From: Polyangium jinanense
GTDB taxonomy: Bacteria; Myxococcota; Polyangia; Polyangiales; Polyangiaceae
Assembly (NCBI RefSeq): GCF_028435365.1
Contig: NZ_JAGTJJ010000002.1
Coordinates: 310,001-374,000, forward strand
DNA: 64,000 nt
Direction of reading: 5' to 3'
Shown here: positions 17,158 to 27,700 of the stretch, in pieces
Layout: every line of letters begins with the position of its first letter
How positions within the stretch are numbered: position 1 is the first letter of the stretch
The notes under the pieces: model-generated
The model's database searches: none
What the model was told of the DNA's origin: nothing
The model's input: the letters and a program-made list of their open reading frames with translations, nothing else
Translations under genes and position numbers: made by a program

Positions 17158-17642
17158 GCGACCTCTTCCTCGACGGCGGCGAGCTCGCTCTCGGGCACGC
17201 CGAGGTCTGCGGCGACGTGGTGCAGTTCCGCGCGCTCCACGTCCGAGAGCCTTCCATCCGCCACCGCGACCTTGGCGAGCAAACGAATGACCTCGACGCG
17301 CTCGCGGCCGTCGCAGAGGCTCTTGAGCTCGCGCACGCAGAGCGTGAGCTCCTCCTCGCGGAGCTCCGGCAGCTTGCCCTTCAAGGCGTGCGTGACGGCC
17401 TCGATCGCCTCGGGGGACAAGCCCTCGATGTGCGCGAGCAAGCTGCGGAGCGTCTGCTCTTCCCCCTCGGTGAGGCGGCCGTCCACGCCCGCGACTTTGC
17501 CGAGCAGGACGACCACCGCAGCGATGTAACGAAGGACGACGGCCTCGTCGTCAGGCAGGGCGCGGCGCAGCTCCGCGAGCAACGCATCCACGTTCGGATA
17601 CGTGTCCCCTCGCTTGAGGCCGAGCCAGGCTAGAAGTCCCAC
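17154..17642 (-). CDS. TerB-like helical protein
   Basis: This 162-residue protein of predicted all-alpha structure contains two copies of the TerB/TerB-like signature: KVAGVDGRLTEGEEQTLRSL (about residues 49-68) and KVAVADGRLSDVERAELHHV (about 125-144), each with the 'aDGrls..E' pattern. TerB-like domains are linked to tellurite resistance and more generally to membrane-associated stress complexes, and the acidic residues may bind a metal. The start is a GTG at 17642. It lies 34 bases downstream of the S41 protease gene and is probably co-transcribed with it. No other ter gene is in the window. Confidence 0.72.
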   Translation of the reverse strand: MGLLAWLGLKRGDTYPNVDALLAELRRALPDDEAVVLRYIAAVVVLLGKVAGVDGRLTEGEEQTLRSLLAHIEGLSPEAIEAVTHALKGKLPELREEELTLCVRELKSLCDGRERVEVIRLLAKVAVADGRLSDVERAELHHVAADLGVPESELAAVEEEVA

Positions 17643-17676
17643 GACAGACCAACGTACTCGGGGTGATTCTCGGGGG

Positions 17677-20600
17677 TCAATCCTCGGGGAGCGCCGCTTC
17701 GCCGAGCCACTCGGCGACCGGATCGTCCGTCTTCGGTGTCTTCAGGATCGAGCCGTCCGTCCCGTCCTTGCGAACGACGAGCGTGCGGCGCGTCGTCGTG
17801 TCCGGGTTCTCGCGCGCCACGACCGTGATGACGTTCACGCCCGGCCGGAGCGGCGCATCGAACTCGAACGTCGCCTTCTTGGGGTCGGCGCCGTCGCGGT
17901 TCGACTTGTAGTAGAGCTTGCGCGAGCCGACGAAGACGTAGAGGTCGAGCAAGCGCTCGGCGTCCGAGGCGGCGCCCGTGATCTTCACCTTGTCGTCGCG
18001 CGTGGCCATGGCCGCGGCGCTCACGTCGAGCGTGGGCGGCGCCTTCGAGTAGATGTCCTCGAAGGACGGCGTGACCGACGGCGCGCCGCTGCCCGGCGTC
18101 GTCTCGCCGACGGACACGAAGGCGAAGCGGCTCGAACCGAGGTCGACCTTGTAGAGGTCGCCCGCTTTGCCCGTGATCGCCACGGTCTCGCCGGGCCGCA
18201 GCTTGCCGAAGACGAGCCCGTTCGCATCCGCCGTCGCGAACAGCGTCGCGCCCTGCGGCCCCGCCTTCGCCGTGCCCGAGGCCTTCGGGATCGTCATCGG
18301 GTTGCCGACGGGGATCTTCACCTTCTCCGTGGCGACCTCGCGCAGGTCGCGATCGCCGACGGACAGGCTCAGCGTGGCCTCCGTGTCTTGCAGCTCGGGC
18401 TGCACGTCGAACGTGAAGACCACCTTGCGCACGTCGCCGGGGTTCATGTTCGAGATGTCGAACCGACCCGCGCGAAGGAGCAGGCCCTCGCCCGAGAGGT
18501 TCGCGACGTTCGCCTGCGTCTCGAACGAGCGGCCTTTGCCGACGTTCTTCACGGTCAGGTACATCGAGACGCCCTCGCCGCGCTGGATGCGGCCGTCGCC
18601 GTTGCCGCTGCGGTCGTCGACGATCTGGTAGGCGTACTGGAAGAGCGGGCGCTCGAGGGCGCGGATCGTCGGGCGAATCTCGGCCGTCGGGGGCTCGAAG
18701 CCGCCCGCGGCCTCGAACTTCACCTTCACGCCGTCGGCGCGGCTCAGCGCGTCCATCGGGATCTTGCAAACGCGCTTCTGGTTCGCGAGGCGCGGCTTCG
18801 TCGTGCCGATCTTGCGGCCCTCGACCTCGCACCAGCCGAGCGGCGCCTTCGAGGTCTTGCTCTGGCCGGGCGCGATCTTGCCGAAGACGAGCTCCTTGCC
18901 GTCGAGGTAGCCGCTGTCGCTCTCGGTGGAGGCGCGCAGGCGATAGATCGGCTGCTTGCCGTTGTTCTTCACCGTGACCGAGAGGTTCATCGGCTCGCCC
19001 GCCGTGACCTCGTTGTTCGCGCGGTCGGTCTCGACCTTGACCTCGAGGTCGCTCTTCGCCGGGCCAGGTGCGCCTTCCGGTGCGTCGGACCAGTCGTAGC
19101 CGAGCTTCGAGAGCTCGGCGGCGACCTTGTCGAGCTCGTCCTTGCGCGCCTTCTCGATGTGGTCGCGCGCGGCGTCGATCTGCGCGTTGCGCGCGGCGCC
19201 GGGGGGGATGCGCTGCGCGAGATCACGCGCGAAGCGGATCGGGAAGTCGACGCGGAAGTCGTCGTCGGTCTCGCCGCCGCGCTCGCGCATCTCCTCGCGC
19301 TCGGCGCTCGTGAGCTGGTAGCGCACGACCTCGCGCGGCTTCGACCCGGCCTGGGCTTTGCCGTTCGTCAGGTGCGCCGAGAGATCACGCTCGCGCAGGC
19401 CGTCCTTCTGGATCGTGAGATCCATCTCGAGGTCGTCGACCGTCATCGGATCGAGCTCGATGTCGGGCGTCACGCCGACGCCCTGGATCGAGACATCGCC
19501 GGGCGTGAGGTACTGCGCGATCGTGAGCTTGAGCGCGGCCTTCTCCGGCGTGACGTCGGGGAAGACGAGCTGCACGCTGCCCTTGCCGAACGTCGTCGAG
19601 CCGACGATGACGGCGCGATCGTGGTTCTTCAGCGCGCCCGCGACGATCTCGCTCGCGCTCGCGGAGTTGCCGTTCACGAGGACGACGATCGGATACGTAG
19701 GCTCGGTGCCGGGGCTCTTGGCCTTCTTCTCGTCGCGGCCCTCGGAGGCGCCGACCGTGGAGACGATGACGCCGTCGGCGAGGAACTTGTCGGCGACGCG
19801 CGTGGCCTGATCGAGGAGGCCGCCGGGGTTACCGCGCAGGTCGAGCACGAGGCCCTTCAGCGAGCCCTTGTTACGCAGATCGTCGAGCGCGAGGTCGAGC
19901 TCCGTCGACGTCGTCGCCTGGAAGTTCTTGATGCGCACGTAGCCAATGCCCGAGGTCTCGAGCGGCCGCGACTCGACGGAGCGGACCTTGATGACCTCAC
20001 GCACGAGCTCGTAGGGCTTCGGCGTCTGCCAGCCTTGCTCGCCGTCGCGCGTGACCCACACCGTGACCTTCGTCCCGGGGTCGCCGCGCAGGCGGCGCAC
20101 GGCGTCGTCGAGCGGCATGTTGAGCGTCGACTCGTTGTTGATCTTGACGATCCGATCGTGACGCTTGATGCCCGCGCGCCCCGCCGGCGTTTCCGGCATG
20201 GGGTTGATCACGGTGAGGACCTGATCGCGGATCGAGATCACGATGCCGAGGCCGCCGAAATGGCCCGACGTGGAGAGGTTCATCTCCTTGTAGGCCTCGG
20301 GGCTCAGGAAGACCGAGTGCGGGTCGAGCGTGTGCAGCATGCCGTTGCACGCCGCGTACTCGACCTCGCGCAGATCGACCTCGGTGCCGCGCAGGTTTTT
20401 CTGGAGGAACGCGAAGACCTCGCGCAGGCGCGCCGATACGTCCCAGGGGCCCTGCACGTTGTCGATGCGGAACTTCTTCTCCGCCGTCTCGACGCGGACG
20501 GTCACCTCGTTCGGATCGTCGTTCACGACGATCACCTGGGCGACGTCACGCTGGACGTAGTTCAAGGCCGAGAGGAGCATCTCCTTCGGCTTGACCCGTC

Positions 20601-20826
20601 CTGGCTCGACGTACTTGTCGCGGATGAGCTTGAGCGTCTCGTTGACGGCTTCAAGCCGCGTCAGATCGTAGGGCGCTTTTGCCGTCGGGCCGCTGCCCGT
20701 GACGGCGAGCGCGGGTTCGAATCCGCGCCACAGACCGCCCGCCCCGAACTGCACCGCGAAAAACGCGGCGATGGCGAACGAAGCAAACGCGATGCCGATC
20801 TTCCCGAGACGCTCGAGGATCTTCAT
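17677..20826 (-). CDS. Large S41 (C-terminal processing) protease with long C-terminal extension
   Basis: The 1049-residue protein begins with a signal anchor (about residues 10-30). It has a PDZ domain (about 190-265, starting SGHFGGLGIVI) and an S41 peptidase core whose catalytic residues line up as Ser390 (NGNSASASE), Lys415 (TFGKGSVQ) and Gln419, with the same 25- and 4-residue spacing as Bacillus CtpB. The core ends near residue 460. About 550 further residues look like CARDB/Ig-type beta domains (VTVKNNGKQ, LTVKNVGKG), an SH3-like segment (LRPGETVAITGK) and a terminal Ig-like domain. It probably acts in the periplasm on proteins or wall enzymes. GAGGAA precedes the ATG, with TATACT 11 bases upstream of it. 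Confidence 0.9.
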   Translation of the reverse strand: MKILERLGKIGIAFASFAIAAFFAVQFGAGGLWRGFEPALAVTGSGPTAKAPYDLTRLEAVNETLKLIRDKYVEPGRVKPKEMLLSALNYVQRDVAQVIVVNDDPNEVTVRVETAEKKFRIDNVQGPWDVSARLREVFAFLQKNLRGTEVDLREVEYAACNGMLHTLDPHSVFLSPEAYKEMNLSTSGHFGGLGIVISIRDQVLTVINPMPETPAGRAGIKRHDRIVKINNESTLNMPLDDAVRRLRGDPGTKVTVWVTRDGEQGWQTPKPYELVREVIKVRSVESRPLETSGIGYVRIKNFQATTSTELDLALDDLRNKGSLKGLVLDLRGNPGGLLDQATRVADKFLADGVIVSTVGASEGRDEKKAKSPGTEPTYPIVVLVNGNSASASEIVAGALKNHDRAVIVGSTTFGKGSVQLVFPDVTPEKAALKLTIAQYLTPGDVSIQGVGVTPDIELDPMTVDDLEMDLTIQKDGLRERDLSAHLTNGKAQAGSKPREVVRYQLTSAEREEMRERGGETDDDFRVDFPIRFARDLAQRIPPGAARNAQIDAARDHIEKARKDELDKVAAELSKLGYDWSDAPEGAPGPAKSDLEVKVETDRANNEVTAGEPMNLSVTVKNNGKQPIYRLRASTESDSGYLDGKELVFGKIAPGQSKTSKAPLGWCEVEGRKIGTTKPRLANQKRVCKIPMDALSRADGVKVKFEAAGGFEPPTAEIRPTIRALERPLFQYAYQIVDDRSGNGDGRIQRGEGVSMYLTVKNVGKGRSFETQANVANLSGEGLLLRAGRFDISNMNPGDVRKVVFTFDVQPELQDTEATLSLSVGDRDLREVATEKVKIPVGNPMTIPKASGTAKAGPQGATLFATADANGLVFGKLRPGETVAITGKAGDLYKVDLGSSRFAFVSVGETTPGSGAPSVTPSFEDIYSKAPPTLDVSAAAMATRDDKVKITGAASDAERLLDLYVFVGSRKLYYKSNRDGADPKKATFEFDAPLRPGVNVITVVARENPDTTTRRTLVVRKDGTDGSILKTPKTDDPVAEWLGEAALPED

Positions 20827-20922
20827 ACGATTCCTCGAGTATAGGCGTCGGGGCGTCCGCGTCGACCACGCGCTGCGTCCCCGAACCCCCGCCGGCGAAG
20901 AAAGATCGCGGGCCGACGGCGC

Positions 20923-21126
20923 TCAGGACGTCGACTTTTCGCCGCCCTCTTCGTCCTTCTTCGGCAGCTGCTTCGGCGGCGGTTGGTCCTCGTCCTTGAG
21001 GCCCTTCTTGAAGTTCCGGATGCCCTCGCCGAGGCCCTTGCCAATGTCGGAGATGCGCCCGGCGCCGAACAAGAGCAGAGCGACGCCCAGGATCAGAAGG
21101 AGTTCGGTGATGTTCAATCGGCCCAT
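20923..21126 (-). CDS. tatA: Twin-arginine translocase subunit TatA
   Basis: The 67-residue protein has one N-terminal membrane helix (ITELLLILGVALLLFGAG), the conserved Phe-Gly hinge, and an amphipathic helix containing GKGLGEGIRNFKKGL, followed by a charged tail with Pro and Lys. These are the hallmarks of TatA/E. An AGGAG motif sits 8 bases before the ATG. TatA oligomers form the pore for folded proteins carrying an RR signal, such as the DUF1501-like protein encoded in this window. tatB and tatC are not here. It lies between the LptF/G-like gene and the S41 protease gene, all on the minus strand. Confidence 0.92.
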   Translation of the reverse strand: MGRLNITELLLILGVALLLFGAGRISDIGKGLGEGIRNFKKGLKDEDQPPPKQLPKKDEEGGEKSTS

Positions 21127-21275
21127 GGTCGTACTCCTGCCCGGGGAAGCTCCGAGCCTCCCGCGTCCACACATCACCACCCGTACCACCCTCGGGCGCC
21201 TCCGGCAATGGACGCCAAGGCCGCACGATCGCGGGTGACGGGGACGCGGCGCGCTGGATCCGCCGTCTTCTTTCG

Positions 21276-22298
21276 TCATGCGCCCGGGGCGCGGCGCGAC
21301 GATAGAAATCGCGCGAAGCGGGCCGCCAGGAGCGGACCGAGCAAGCCGAGCGCAGGGACGAGGCCATAAGCGAAGAGGGGGCTTTTCTCGCGTTCGAGCG
21401 CCGAAAGGACGAGGAGCGCGAGCGCCGGGCCGGAGAGGCCGACGAAGAGAGCAAGCGCGCGGCTGCCCATCGAGGAAACGAGCACGACGAGGCTCGCGAG
21501 GAGGGCGCTCGCCGCAGAGGTCGCGCCGAGGAGCACGGCGCGTACGGGGGCGCGGAGGTTCGAGGGGCGGCCGAGCGGAAGGAGGCCTCGCACCGAAGCG
21601 CGGGCGACACGGACGGTCATGGGCCCGGTCGTTTCGTTCGAGGGCAAAGCAAGGACGAGGTCGTCGGCCTCGAGGGATGCGGTGTCGGCGGAGAGCTCGA
21701 TCGAGCGAGCAGCGAGCGCGGATCCGCCGAGGAGGGAAGGGGTCATGACGAGGCGCGGAGGCTCGCCGGGCAAGCAGATCCAGGTGGCCTCGGCAATCGG
21801 GACCGTCGCGGCATGCGGGGTTCGCGGATCTCGCGCGGCGCCGTCGACACATGCGGCGCGGGCGTCCGCAAGGAGGCGGGATGCAAGGCGGCCGGGCGCT
21901 TCGGCTTCGATTCCCCACGCGAGCGAGGCGAGCGCGGAAAGGACGAACGCGAGGAGCCAGACGGGAAGGGCGGACGCGACGAGCGATCGCGGCGAAGCGC
22001 CCAGGGCGAATACGGCGCGCGCCTCGCCACGATCGACGAACCGAGCCGCCGAAAGCGCCGCGCCGAGGGAAGGGGCGAGCACGAGCGCGACTTCGAGCGA
22101 GACGGCGAGGGCAGCCCGGGCAAACGGCAAGCCGAGACGCACGGGCACGCTCGGCGCGAGGAGGAGCGGCATCGAACGGACGAGGCCCGCGAGGAGCGAG
22201 ACCGAGGTGACGAGCGCGGCCACGAGCGAGCCGTCCCGGAAGGTGGGGAGCGCGAGGAGGCGGAGCCCGGGCGGGATCGGGACGATCGAGCGGCTCAT
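21276..22298 (-). CDS. LptF/LptG-like membrane protein
   Basis: The 340-residue protein has hydrophobic segments near residues 22-55, 65-85 and 110-130, a soluble beta-rich middle (about 140-245) and three helices at the C-terminal end (about 250-330). This 3+3 layout with a central periplasmic domain is that of LptF/LptG, the permeases that extract LPS from the inner membrane. The motif ALGASPRSL after the second helix pair also fits. Sequence-level evidence is weak and the protein is a little short, so another membrane protein remains possible. It is divergent from purA with 72 bases between the starts. Confidence 0.5.
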   Translation of the reverse strand: MSRSIVPIPPGLRLLALPTFRDGSLVAALVTSVSLLAGLVRSMPLLLAPSVPVRLGLPFARAALAVSLEVALVLAPSLGAALSAARFVDRGEARAVFALGASPRSLVASALPVWLLAFVLSALASLAWGIEAEAPGRLASRLLADARAACVDGAARDPRTPHAATVPIAEATWICLPGEPPRLVMTPSLLGGSALAARSIELSADTASLEADDLVLALPSNETTGPMTVRVARASVRGLLPLGRPSNLRAPVRAVLLGATSAASALLASLVVLVSSMGSRALALFVGLSGPALALLVLSALEREKSPLFAYGLVPALGLLGPLLAARFARFLSSRRAPGA

Positions 22299-22370
22299 GG
22301 GTGGGACGGGTGCGGGGAGTGTACTAACGTTCCGGCTCGTGACGGACCGAGCAGCACGCAAGGAGGCCGG

Positions 22371-23654
22371 ATGTCCGCGGTCGTGATCGTCGGCGCCCAG
22401 TGGGGGGACGAGGGAAAAGGCAAGATCGTCGACCTGTACACGGAGAGCGCGGACGTGGTCGTGCGCTTCGCCGGAGGGCCAAACGCCGGGCACACGCTCG
22501 TCGTGGGCGACGACAAGATCGTCGTCCGGCTCGTGCCGAGCGGAATCCTCCGCGCACAGGCGCGATGCATCATGGCGCAAGGCATGGTCGTCGATCCGGC
22601 CGTGCTCGTGTCGGAGCTCGACGTGCTCGAAGCAAAAGGGCACGCGACGCGCGGGCGGCTGTTCGTCTCGGACCTCGCGCATCTGATCCTGCCGTACCAC
22701 CGGCTCGTCGACGGGTTGCGCGAGGCGACCGCGACGGACGGGCAGAAGATCGGGACGACGAAGCGCGGGATCGGGCCGTGTTACGAGGACAAAGCGGCGC
22801 GGCGCGGGATCCGCGTCGGAGACCTCGCGGATCTCGACGGCCTCGAGCAGAAGCTCGCGCGCGCGGCGAGCGCGTGGGGTCCGGTGGTGCGTGAGCTCGG
22901 CGGCGAGATGCCGGACGTGTCCGCGATGATGTCGGAGCTCCGGCCGCTCGCGCCGCGGATCGTGCCGCTCATCGCGGACACGGCGGTGCTCGCGAACGAC
23001 GCGATCCAGAAGGGCGAACGCGTGATGTTCGAGGGCGCGCAGGGCACGCTGCTCGACCTCGATCACGGGACGTACCCGTTCGTGACGTCGTCGTCCGCGG
23101 TGGCGGGCGGCGCGTGTGTGGGCGCGGGCGTGGGGCCGACGCGGATCAAGCGGGTCCTCGGGATCACGAAGGGCTACGCGACGCGCGTGGGCGAGGGGCC
23201 GTTCCCGACGGAGCTCTCGGACGAGCTCGGCGAGCGGCTGCGGGTCGCGGGAGGCGAGTTCGGCTCGGTGACGGGGCGGCCGCGGCGAACGGGCTGGCTC
23301 GATCTGCCGGCGCTCCGGTATGCGGCGCGGGTGAACGGGCTCGACGGGCTCGCCGTGACGAAGCTCGACGTGCTCTCGGGGCTCGACACGATCGAGGTGT
23401 GCGTCGCGTACGACACGCCGGAGGGACGCACGAAGGAGCTGCCGATCCGGCACGTCGGCAAGGTCGTGCCCGTGTACGAGAAGCGGCCGGGGTGGCGGGA
23501 GTCGCTCTCCCACGCGCGGACGATGGCCGAGCTGCCCCAGGCCGCGCAGGACTACGTGCGGTACCTCGAAGCCGAGATCGGCGTGCCGGTGTTTTTGGTG
23601 TCGGTGGGGCCGCGGCGGGACGAGACGATCGTCCTCAGGGACGCGTTTGGTTGA
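22371..23654 (+). CDS. purA: Adenylosuccinate synthetase
   Basis: PurA condenses IMP and aspartate with GTP hydrolysis in AMP synthesis. The 427-residue protein opens with VIVGAQWGDEGKGKIVD, which holds the catalytic Asp and phosphate loop, followed by GGPNAGHT, KIGTTKRGIGP, FEGAQGTLLDLDHGTYPFVT and RPRRTGWLD, all diagnostic. Length is typical. AAGGAGG lies 6 bases before the ATG at 22371 and fixes the start. The convergent alcohol dehydrogenase gene ends 3 bases beyond its stop. Confidence 0.97.
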   Translation: MSAVVIVGAQWGDEGKGKIVDLYTESADVVVRFAGGPNAGHTLVVGDDKIVVRLVPSGILRAQARCIMAQGMVVDPAVLVSELDVLEAKGHATRGRLFVSDLAHLILPYHRLVDGLREATATDGQKIGTTKRGIGPCYEDKAARRGIRVGDLADLDGLEQKLARAASAWGPVVRELGGEMPDVSAMMSELRPLAPRIVPLIADTAVLANDAIQKGERVMFEGAQGTLLDLDHGTYPFVTSSSAVAGGACVGAGVGPTRIKRVLGITKGYATRVGEGPFPTELSDELGERLRVAGGEFGSVTGRPRRTGWLDLPALRYAARVNGLDGLAVTKLDVLSGLDTIEVCVAYDTPEGRTKELPIRHVGKVVPVYEKRPGWRESLSHARTMAELPQAAQDYVRYLEAEIGVPVFLVSVGPRRDETIVLRDAFG

Positions 23655-23657
23655 AGG

Positions 23658-24707
23658 TCAAACGGACACGCTCTTCATGTCGATCACGAAGCGATAACGA
23701 ACGTCGCCTTTGACGGTCCGGTCGTACGCCTCGTTGATCTGCTGCATCGGGATCACCTCGACGTCGGAGGTGATCCCCTTCTCGCCGCAATAATCGAGCA
23801 TCTCCTGCGTCTCGGCGATGCCGCCGATGAGCGAGCCCGCGAGCGTCTTGCGTCCCATGACGAGGCCAAACGCCGCGATGGGGAGCGGCTTCTCCGGCGC
23901 GCCCACGAGCACGATCGTGCCGTCGCGGCGGAGGAGGCCGAGCAGCGCATTGACGTCGTGCATCGCTGAGACGGTGTCGAGGATGAAGTCGAACGACCCC
24001 ATCGCCTTGGCCATCGCGCTCGGATCGCTGCTCACCAGGAATTGGCTCGCGCCGAGCCGGCGCGCGTCGGCCTCTTTGCGCGCCGACGTGCTGATCACCG
24101 TGACCTCGGCGCCGAACGACGCGGCGAACTTCACGCCCATGTGCCCGAGTCCGCCGAGGCCGACGACGCCGACGCGCTGCCCCGGGCTCACCTTCCAGTG
24201 GCGCAGCGGCGAATACGTCGTGATGCCGGCGCAGAGCAGGGGCGCCGCGGCCGCGGGATCGATGCCTTCCGGCACGCGCAGCACGTAGTTCTCGTCCGTC
24301 ACGATGACGTCGGAGTACCCGCCGAACGTCGGCGTTTTGCCGTCGCGCTCGACGCCGTTGTACGTGAGGACCATCCCGCCCGTGCAGAACTGCTCGGTCC
24401 CTTCCTTGCAGCTCCCACATTCGCGGCACGAATCGACGAAGCAGCCGACGCCGACCAGATCGCCCTCGCGGAACTTGGTGACGCCCTTGCCCTTCCGGGT
24501 CACGCGGCCGACGATCTCGTGGCCCGGCACCATGGGAAAGGTCGAATTGCCCCACTCGCCTCGGACCTGATGAATGTCGGAATGGCAGACCCCGCAGTAA
24601 AGGATCTGGATGACGACGTCGTGGTCGCCGGGATCACGCCGATCGAACGCGAACGGCGCGAGGCCAGACTGTGCATTTTGCGCGGCGTAGCCTTGGGCTT
24701 TGATCAT
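23658..24707 (-). CDS. Zinc-dependent NAD(P) alcohol dehydrogenase, YahK/CAD-like
   Basis: The 349-residue medium-chain dehydrogenase has catalytic zinc ligands Cys41 and His63-Glu64 (CGVCHSDIH, PGHEIVG), the structural zinc lobe Cys94, Cys97, Cys100, Cys108, and a Rossmann motif VGLGGLGHMG. The pattern and the spacing CRECGSCKEGTEQFC fit the broad-specificity aldehyde reductases of the YahK/cinnamyl alcohol dehydrogenase group. AGGACGG precedes the ATG at 24707. It lies 51 bases downstream of the kinase-ATPase gene on the same strand, though no functional link is evident. Confidence 0.9.
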   Translation of the reverse strand: MIKAQGYAAQNAQSGLAPFAFDRRDPGDHDVVIQILYCGVCHSDIHQVRGEWGNSTFPMVPGHEIVGRVTRKGKGVTKFREGDLVGVGCFVDSCRECGSCKEGTEQFCTGGMVLTYNGVERDGKTPTFGGYSDVIVTDENYVLRVPEGIDPAAAAPLLCAGITTYSPLRHWKVSPGQRVGVVGLGGLGHMGVKFAASFGAEVTVISTSARKEADARRLGASQFLVSSDPSAMAKAMGSFDFILDTVSAMHDVNALLGLLRRDGTIVLVGAPEKPLPIAAFGLVMGRKTLAGSLIGGIAETQEMLDYCGEKGITSDVEVIPMQQINEAYDRTVKGDVRYRFVIDMKSVSV

Positions 24708-24758
24708 CCGTCCTGCGTACACGGAAAGCAAAGGCGCGGCAACCGCAGCGCAAGGTGG

Positions 24759-27700
24759 TCACATCCCCGCTTCCTCCTCCAAAAGAGCGGGGACGAACCC
24801 TTCCACCGTCGCGAGCGCTTCGAGCAGCCCCGTGCGCGGCACCGTGCTTTGCAATCCAACCGATTGCGGCGCGCGCACGGTTCGACTCGGCATCACCTGC
24901 GCCGTCGACGACACGGACGTCGGGTTTTGCCCTCCGCGCGTCGTCAAGAGCCGCGACGGCGAGACCTGCTGCGCCGGCAAACTCCATTCGCCCGAGGCGC
25001 GGCTGCGCGCTTGTTTGCTCCGCCAGTAATCGCGCGGGCGCATGCCGGCCGCGCGCGCGTCGAGGTCGGGGATTCGCGGCCAGAAGCCGCCGTTCGCCGT
25101 GCCGAGCGATTGCGCGAGCGCCTCGTGCCGGGCCCGCACGTTCGCCGCGTCCTCGCCGAGCCGCACCTCGGCGAGTGACTCCGCGAATCGCTCGAGCGCG
25201 CCGAGCAGGAGCGCGCGCTGGCCCGCGACGATGAGGCGCGACGTGGCCTCTTCGCCGAGCCGACGAACCTCCCGCGGATCGCCGCGCCGGAGCGCGGTGA
25301 CGTGCATGCGGCCGAGGAGACCGAGGCAGGCGGCCCGCTCGTCGCCGTTCGGGCCCGTGCCCTGCTCGATGGCGCGCTCGTACGAGAGGAGCGCGTCGGC
25401 GAGGTGGCCCTCGACGAGGTGCACGTCGCCGAGAAACGCCTGCCCGAGGGCGCGGCCGAGGTTCGTGCCCACGATGCGCGCGAGGTTCAGCGCGTTCGTG
25501 ACGAGCATGCGGGCGCGGTGCAGGTGGCCGACGTGGAACTGGTGACGGCCCGCGTAGAGCGTGCCCAGGTAGAGGTAGTGGCCGCCGAGCTTGTGCTCCT
25601 CGGCGTACGCGAGGAGCTGCGCTGTCGAGCTCACGCCGAGATCCCAGTCGTACCGCGCCTCCGCGAGGAGCGCGCACGCATGCCACGCGCCGAGCAGACG
25701 TGCAGGATCGGCGAGCTGCTCGGCGAGGTGGGCGGCGGCCTGGATCTCGCGCTCGGCGCCGTCGAGATCGCCGGTCGAGCCGAGGGCCACGCCGTAGAGG
25801 CTCCGCGCGTGGCAGAGCTCGACGAGGTCACCTTCGCGCTCGGCGAGCGAAGAGCCCGCGGCGAGGGAGCGCGCGGCCTCCTCGACGAAGCCGCGGGCGA
25901 GATCGACGCGGCCAAGGACGTTCGTCGCGGCGGTCCTGTGCCGTTCGAGGGAGGGATCCTTTCCCGCCGTGGCGATCGATTGCTCGGCGTGGCGGCGCGC
26001 CTCCGTGAGCTCGCCGCGCACCTCGTGCACGCGGGCGCGCGCGGCGCCGAGCATGGCCGAGGCCGCGGGCGTGTCTGCGGTGCATCGCTCGACGAGCTTG
26101 TGCAGCTCCTCCGTGCCACCGAGCAACCAGCGCATGCGCACGAGCTCGGCGGTGGCGACGAGCTGGATGCGACGCTGCTCCGGGGAGGCGGGGAGCGTGG
26201 CGACGAGCTCGATCGCGCGGTGGAGCTTCTGGCCGGCGCCGGGATCGTTTCCGGGGCTCGCGAGGACCGCCGTGAGGTATGCGTCCGCCGCCTTCTGCTT
26301 CTCGCCGGCACGCTCGAGGTGGCGCGCGAGCGTGTCGGGATCGGCGCCGCGTCGTTCGAGCTGGCGGGCGATGCGCAGGTGGTGCTCGCGTAGATCGGCG
26401 CGCACCGCGCGTCGTTCGAGCTGTTCGAGCACGACGTCGTGCACGAACGTGGTGGACGTCCGCTCGTCGACCAGGAGGCAACGGTTTTCGGCCTCCTCGA
26501 GGGCGCGATCGATGCGCTCGATCGAGAAGAGCCCGAGCGCGCGCAGGTCCGAGCGCAGGAAGTGACGGCCGAGGAGCGCGGCCACGCCGAGCACTTCGCG
26601 CGCCTCGGGCGAGAGGCTGTCGACGCCGCGGCGGAGCGCTTCGGTGATCGTGGCCGGGGCGCGGTAATCGGCGAGGTTGCGCGAGCCGAGGGACAACGTG
26701 CCGAACGTGGTTCGACTGACGAACCCCTCGACTTCGAGGTTCCGGATCACCTGGATCCCGAAGAGCGGGTTTCCCGCGGCGAGCAGCGGCACGTGCCGTT
26801 CGAGCTCGCGCAGGATCGACTCGTCTCCGCCGCGCGCGAGCTCGGCGAGCAGCCGCCCGTTCTCCTCGCGATCGAGCGGACCGAGATCCATGAGCGCCGC
26901 GCCGCGCCAGGCCACGCGCAGCGGGGGTCGCGTCGTGCCCAGCAAAAACACCTTCGCGAGGCCGAGCGTCCCCGAGAGGAGCTCCAGCACGGCGAGCGTC
27001 GCCTCGTCGCCCCAGTGCATGTCCTCGATGGCGACGAGTACGGGCAGGTCGGCCGCGATGCGCGTGACGAGCCTGCGCACGAGCTCGGCCACCCGCCTGG
27101 CCGATGACGGCCGGAGCAACGTTCGCCGCGCGTCGGCGTCGCCGAGGCCGCGGCCGAGCTCGGGGACGAGCGCCGTGAGCAGCTCCGCGTCCTCTTCGTT
27201 CGCCGCGTCGATCGCGGCCTGCACGAGCGCGCCCGTCATGCTCTTGCGCCGCGTGGCCGTGGCGACGCGGCTCAGCGCCTCGCGCAGCGGCGAGTACGGC
27301 ACGAGCGCGCTGAGCTCGCGGCAGCGCGCGTAGATCACTACCGCCGCGCCGTCCTGCTCGACGACGTTCAAGAGCTCCGAGACGAGCCGGCTCTTGCCGA
27401 TCCCCGCGTCCCCCACGATCACCACGGGCGACGCCGTGCGGGACGTCGTGCCGAGCACGCGCGAGGCGAGCAGCGACAGCTCGCTCTCGCGCCCCACGAA
27501 CGGCGCCTCCTCGGTGTTGTGCCGCGGCGGTAGCGACGTCATCCGCCCGCTCTGCGGCACCCGCGGAGTCTGCGGCCCGCGCTCTCCGTCCGGCTCCTCG
27601 CCGCGCAGCGTGTCGTAGTAGACCTCCTTCAGCCGCGCGCAGAGCTGCGCCGCGCTCCCCGGCCGCTGCGATGGATCCTGCGCGAGCAGCTCGTCGATCA

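Noticed and set aside
17602..20844. 1080-codon open frame on the plus strand, antisense to the S41 protease gene
   Set aside because: Its product is an Arg/Leu/Ala/Asp-rich composition typical of the antisense frame of a high-GC gene. The minus-strand frame has a catalytic triad, a PDZ domain and a ribosome binding site.
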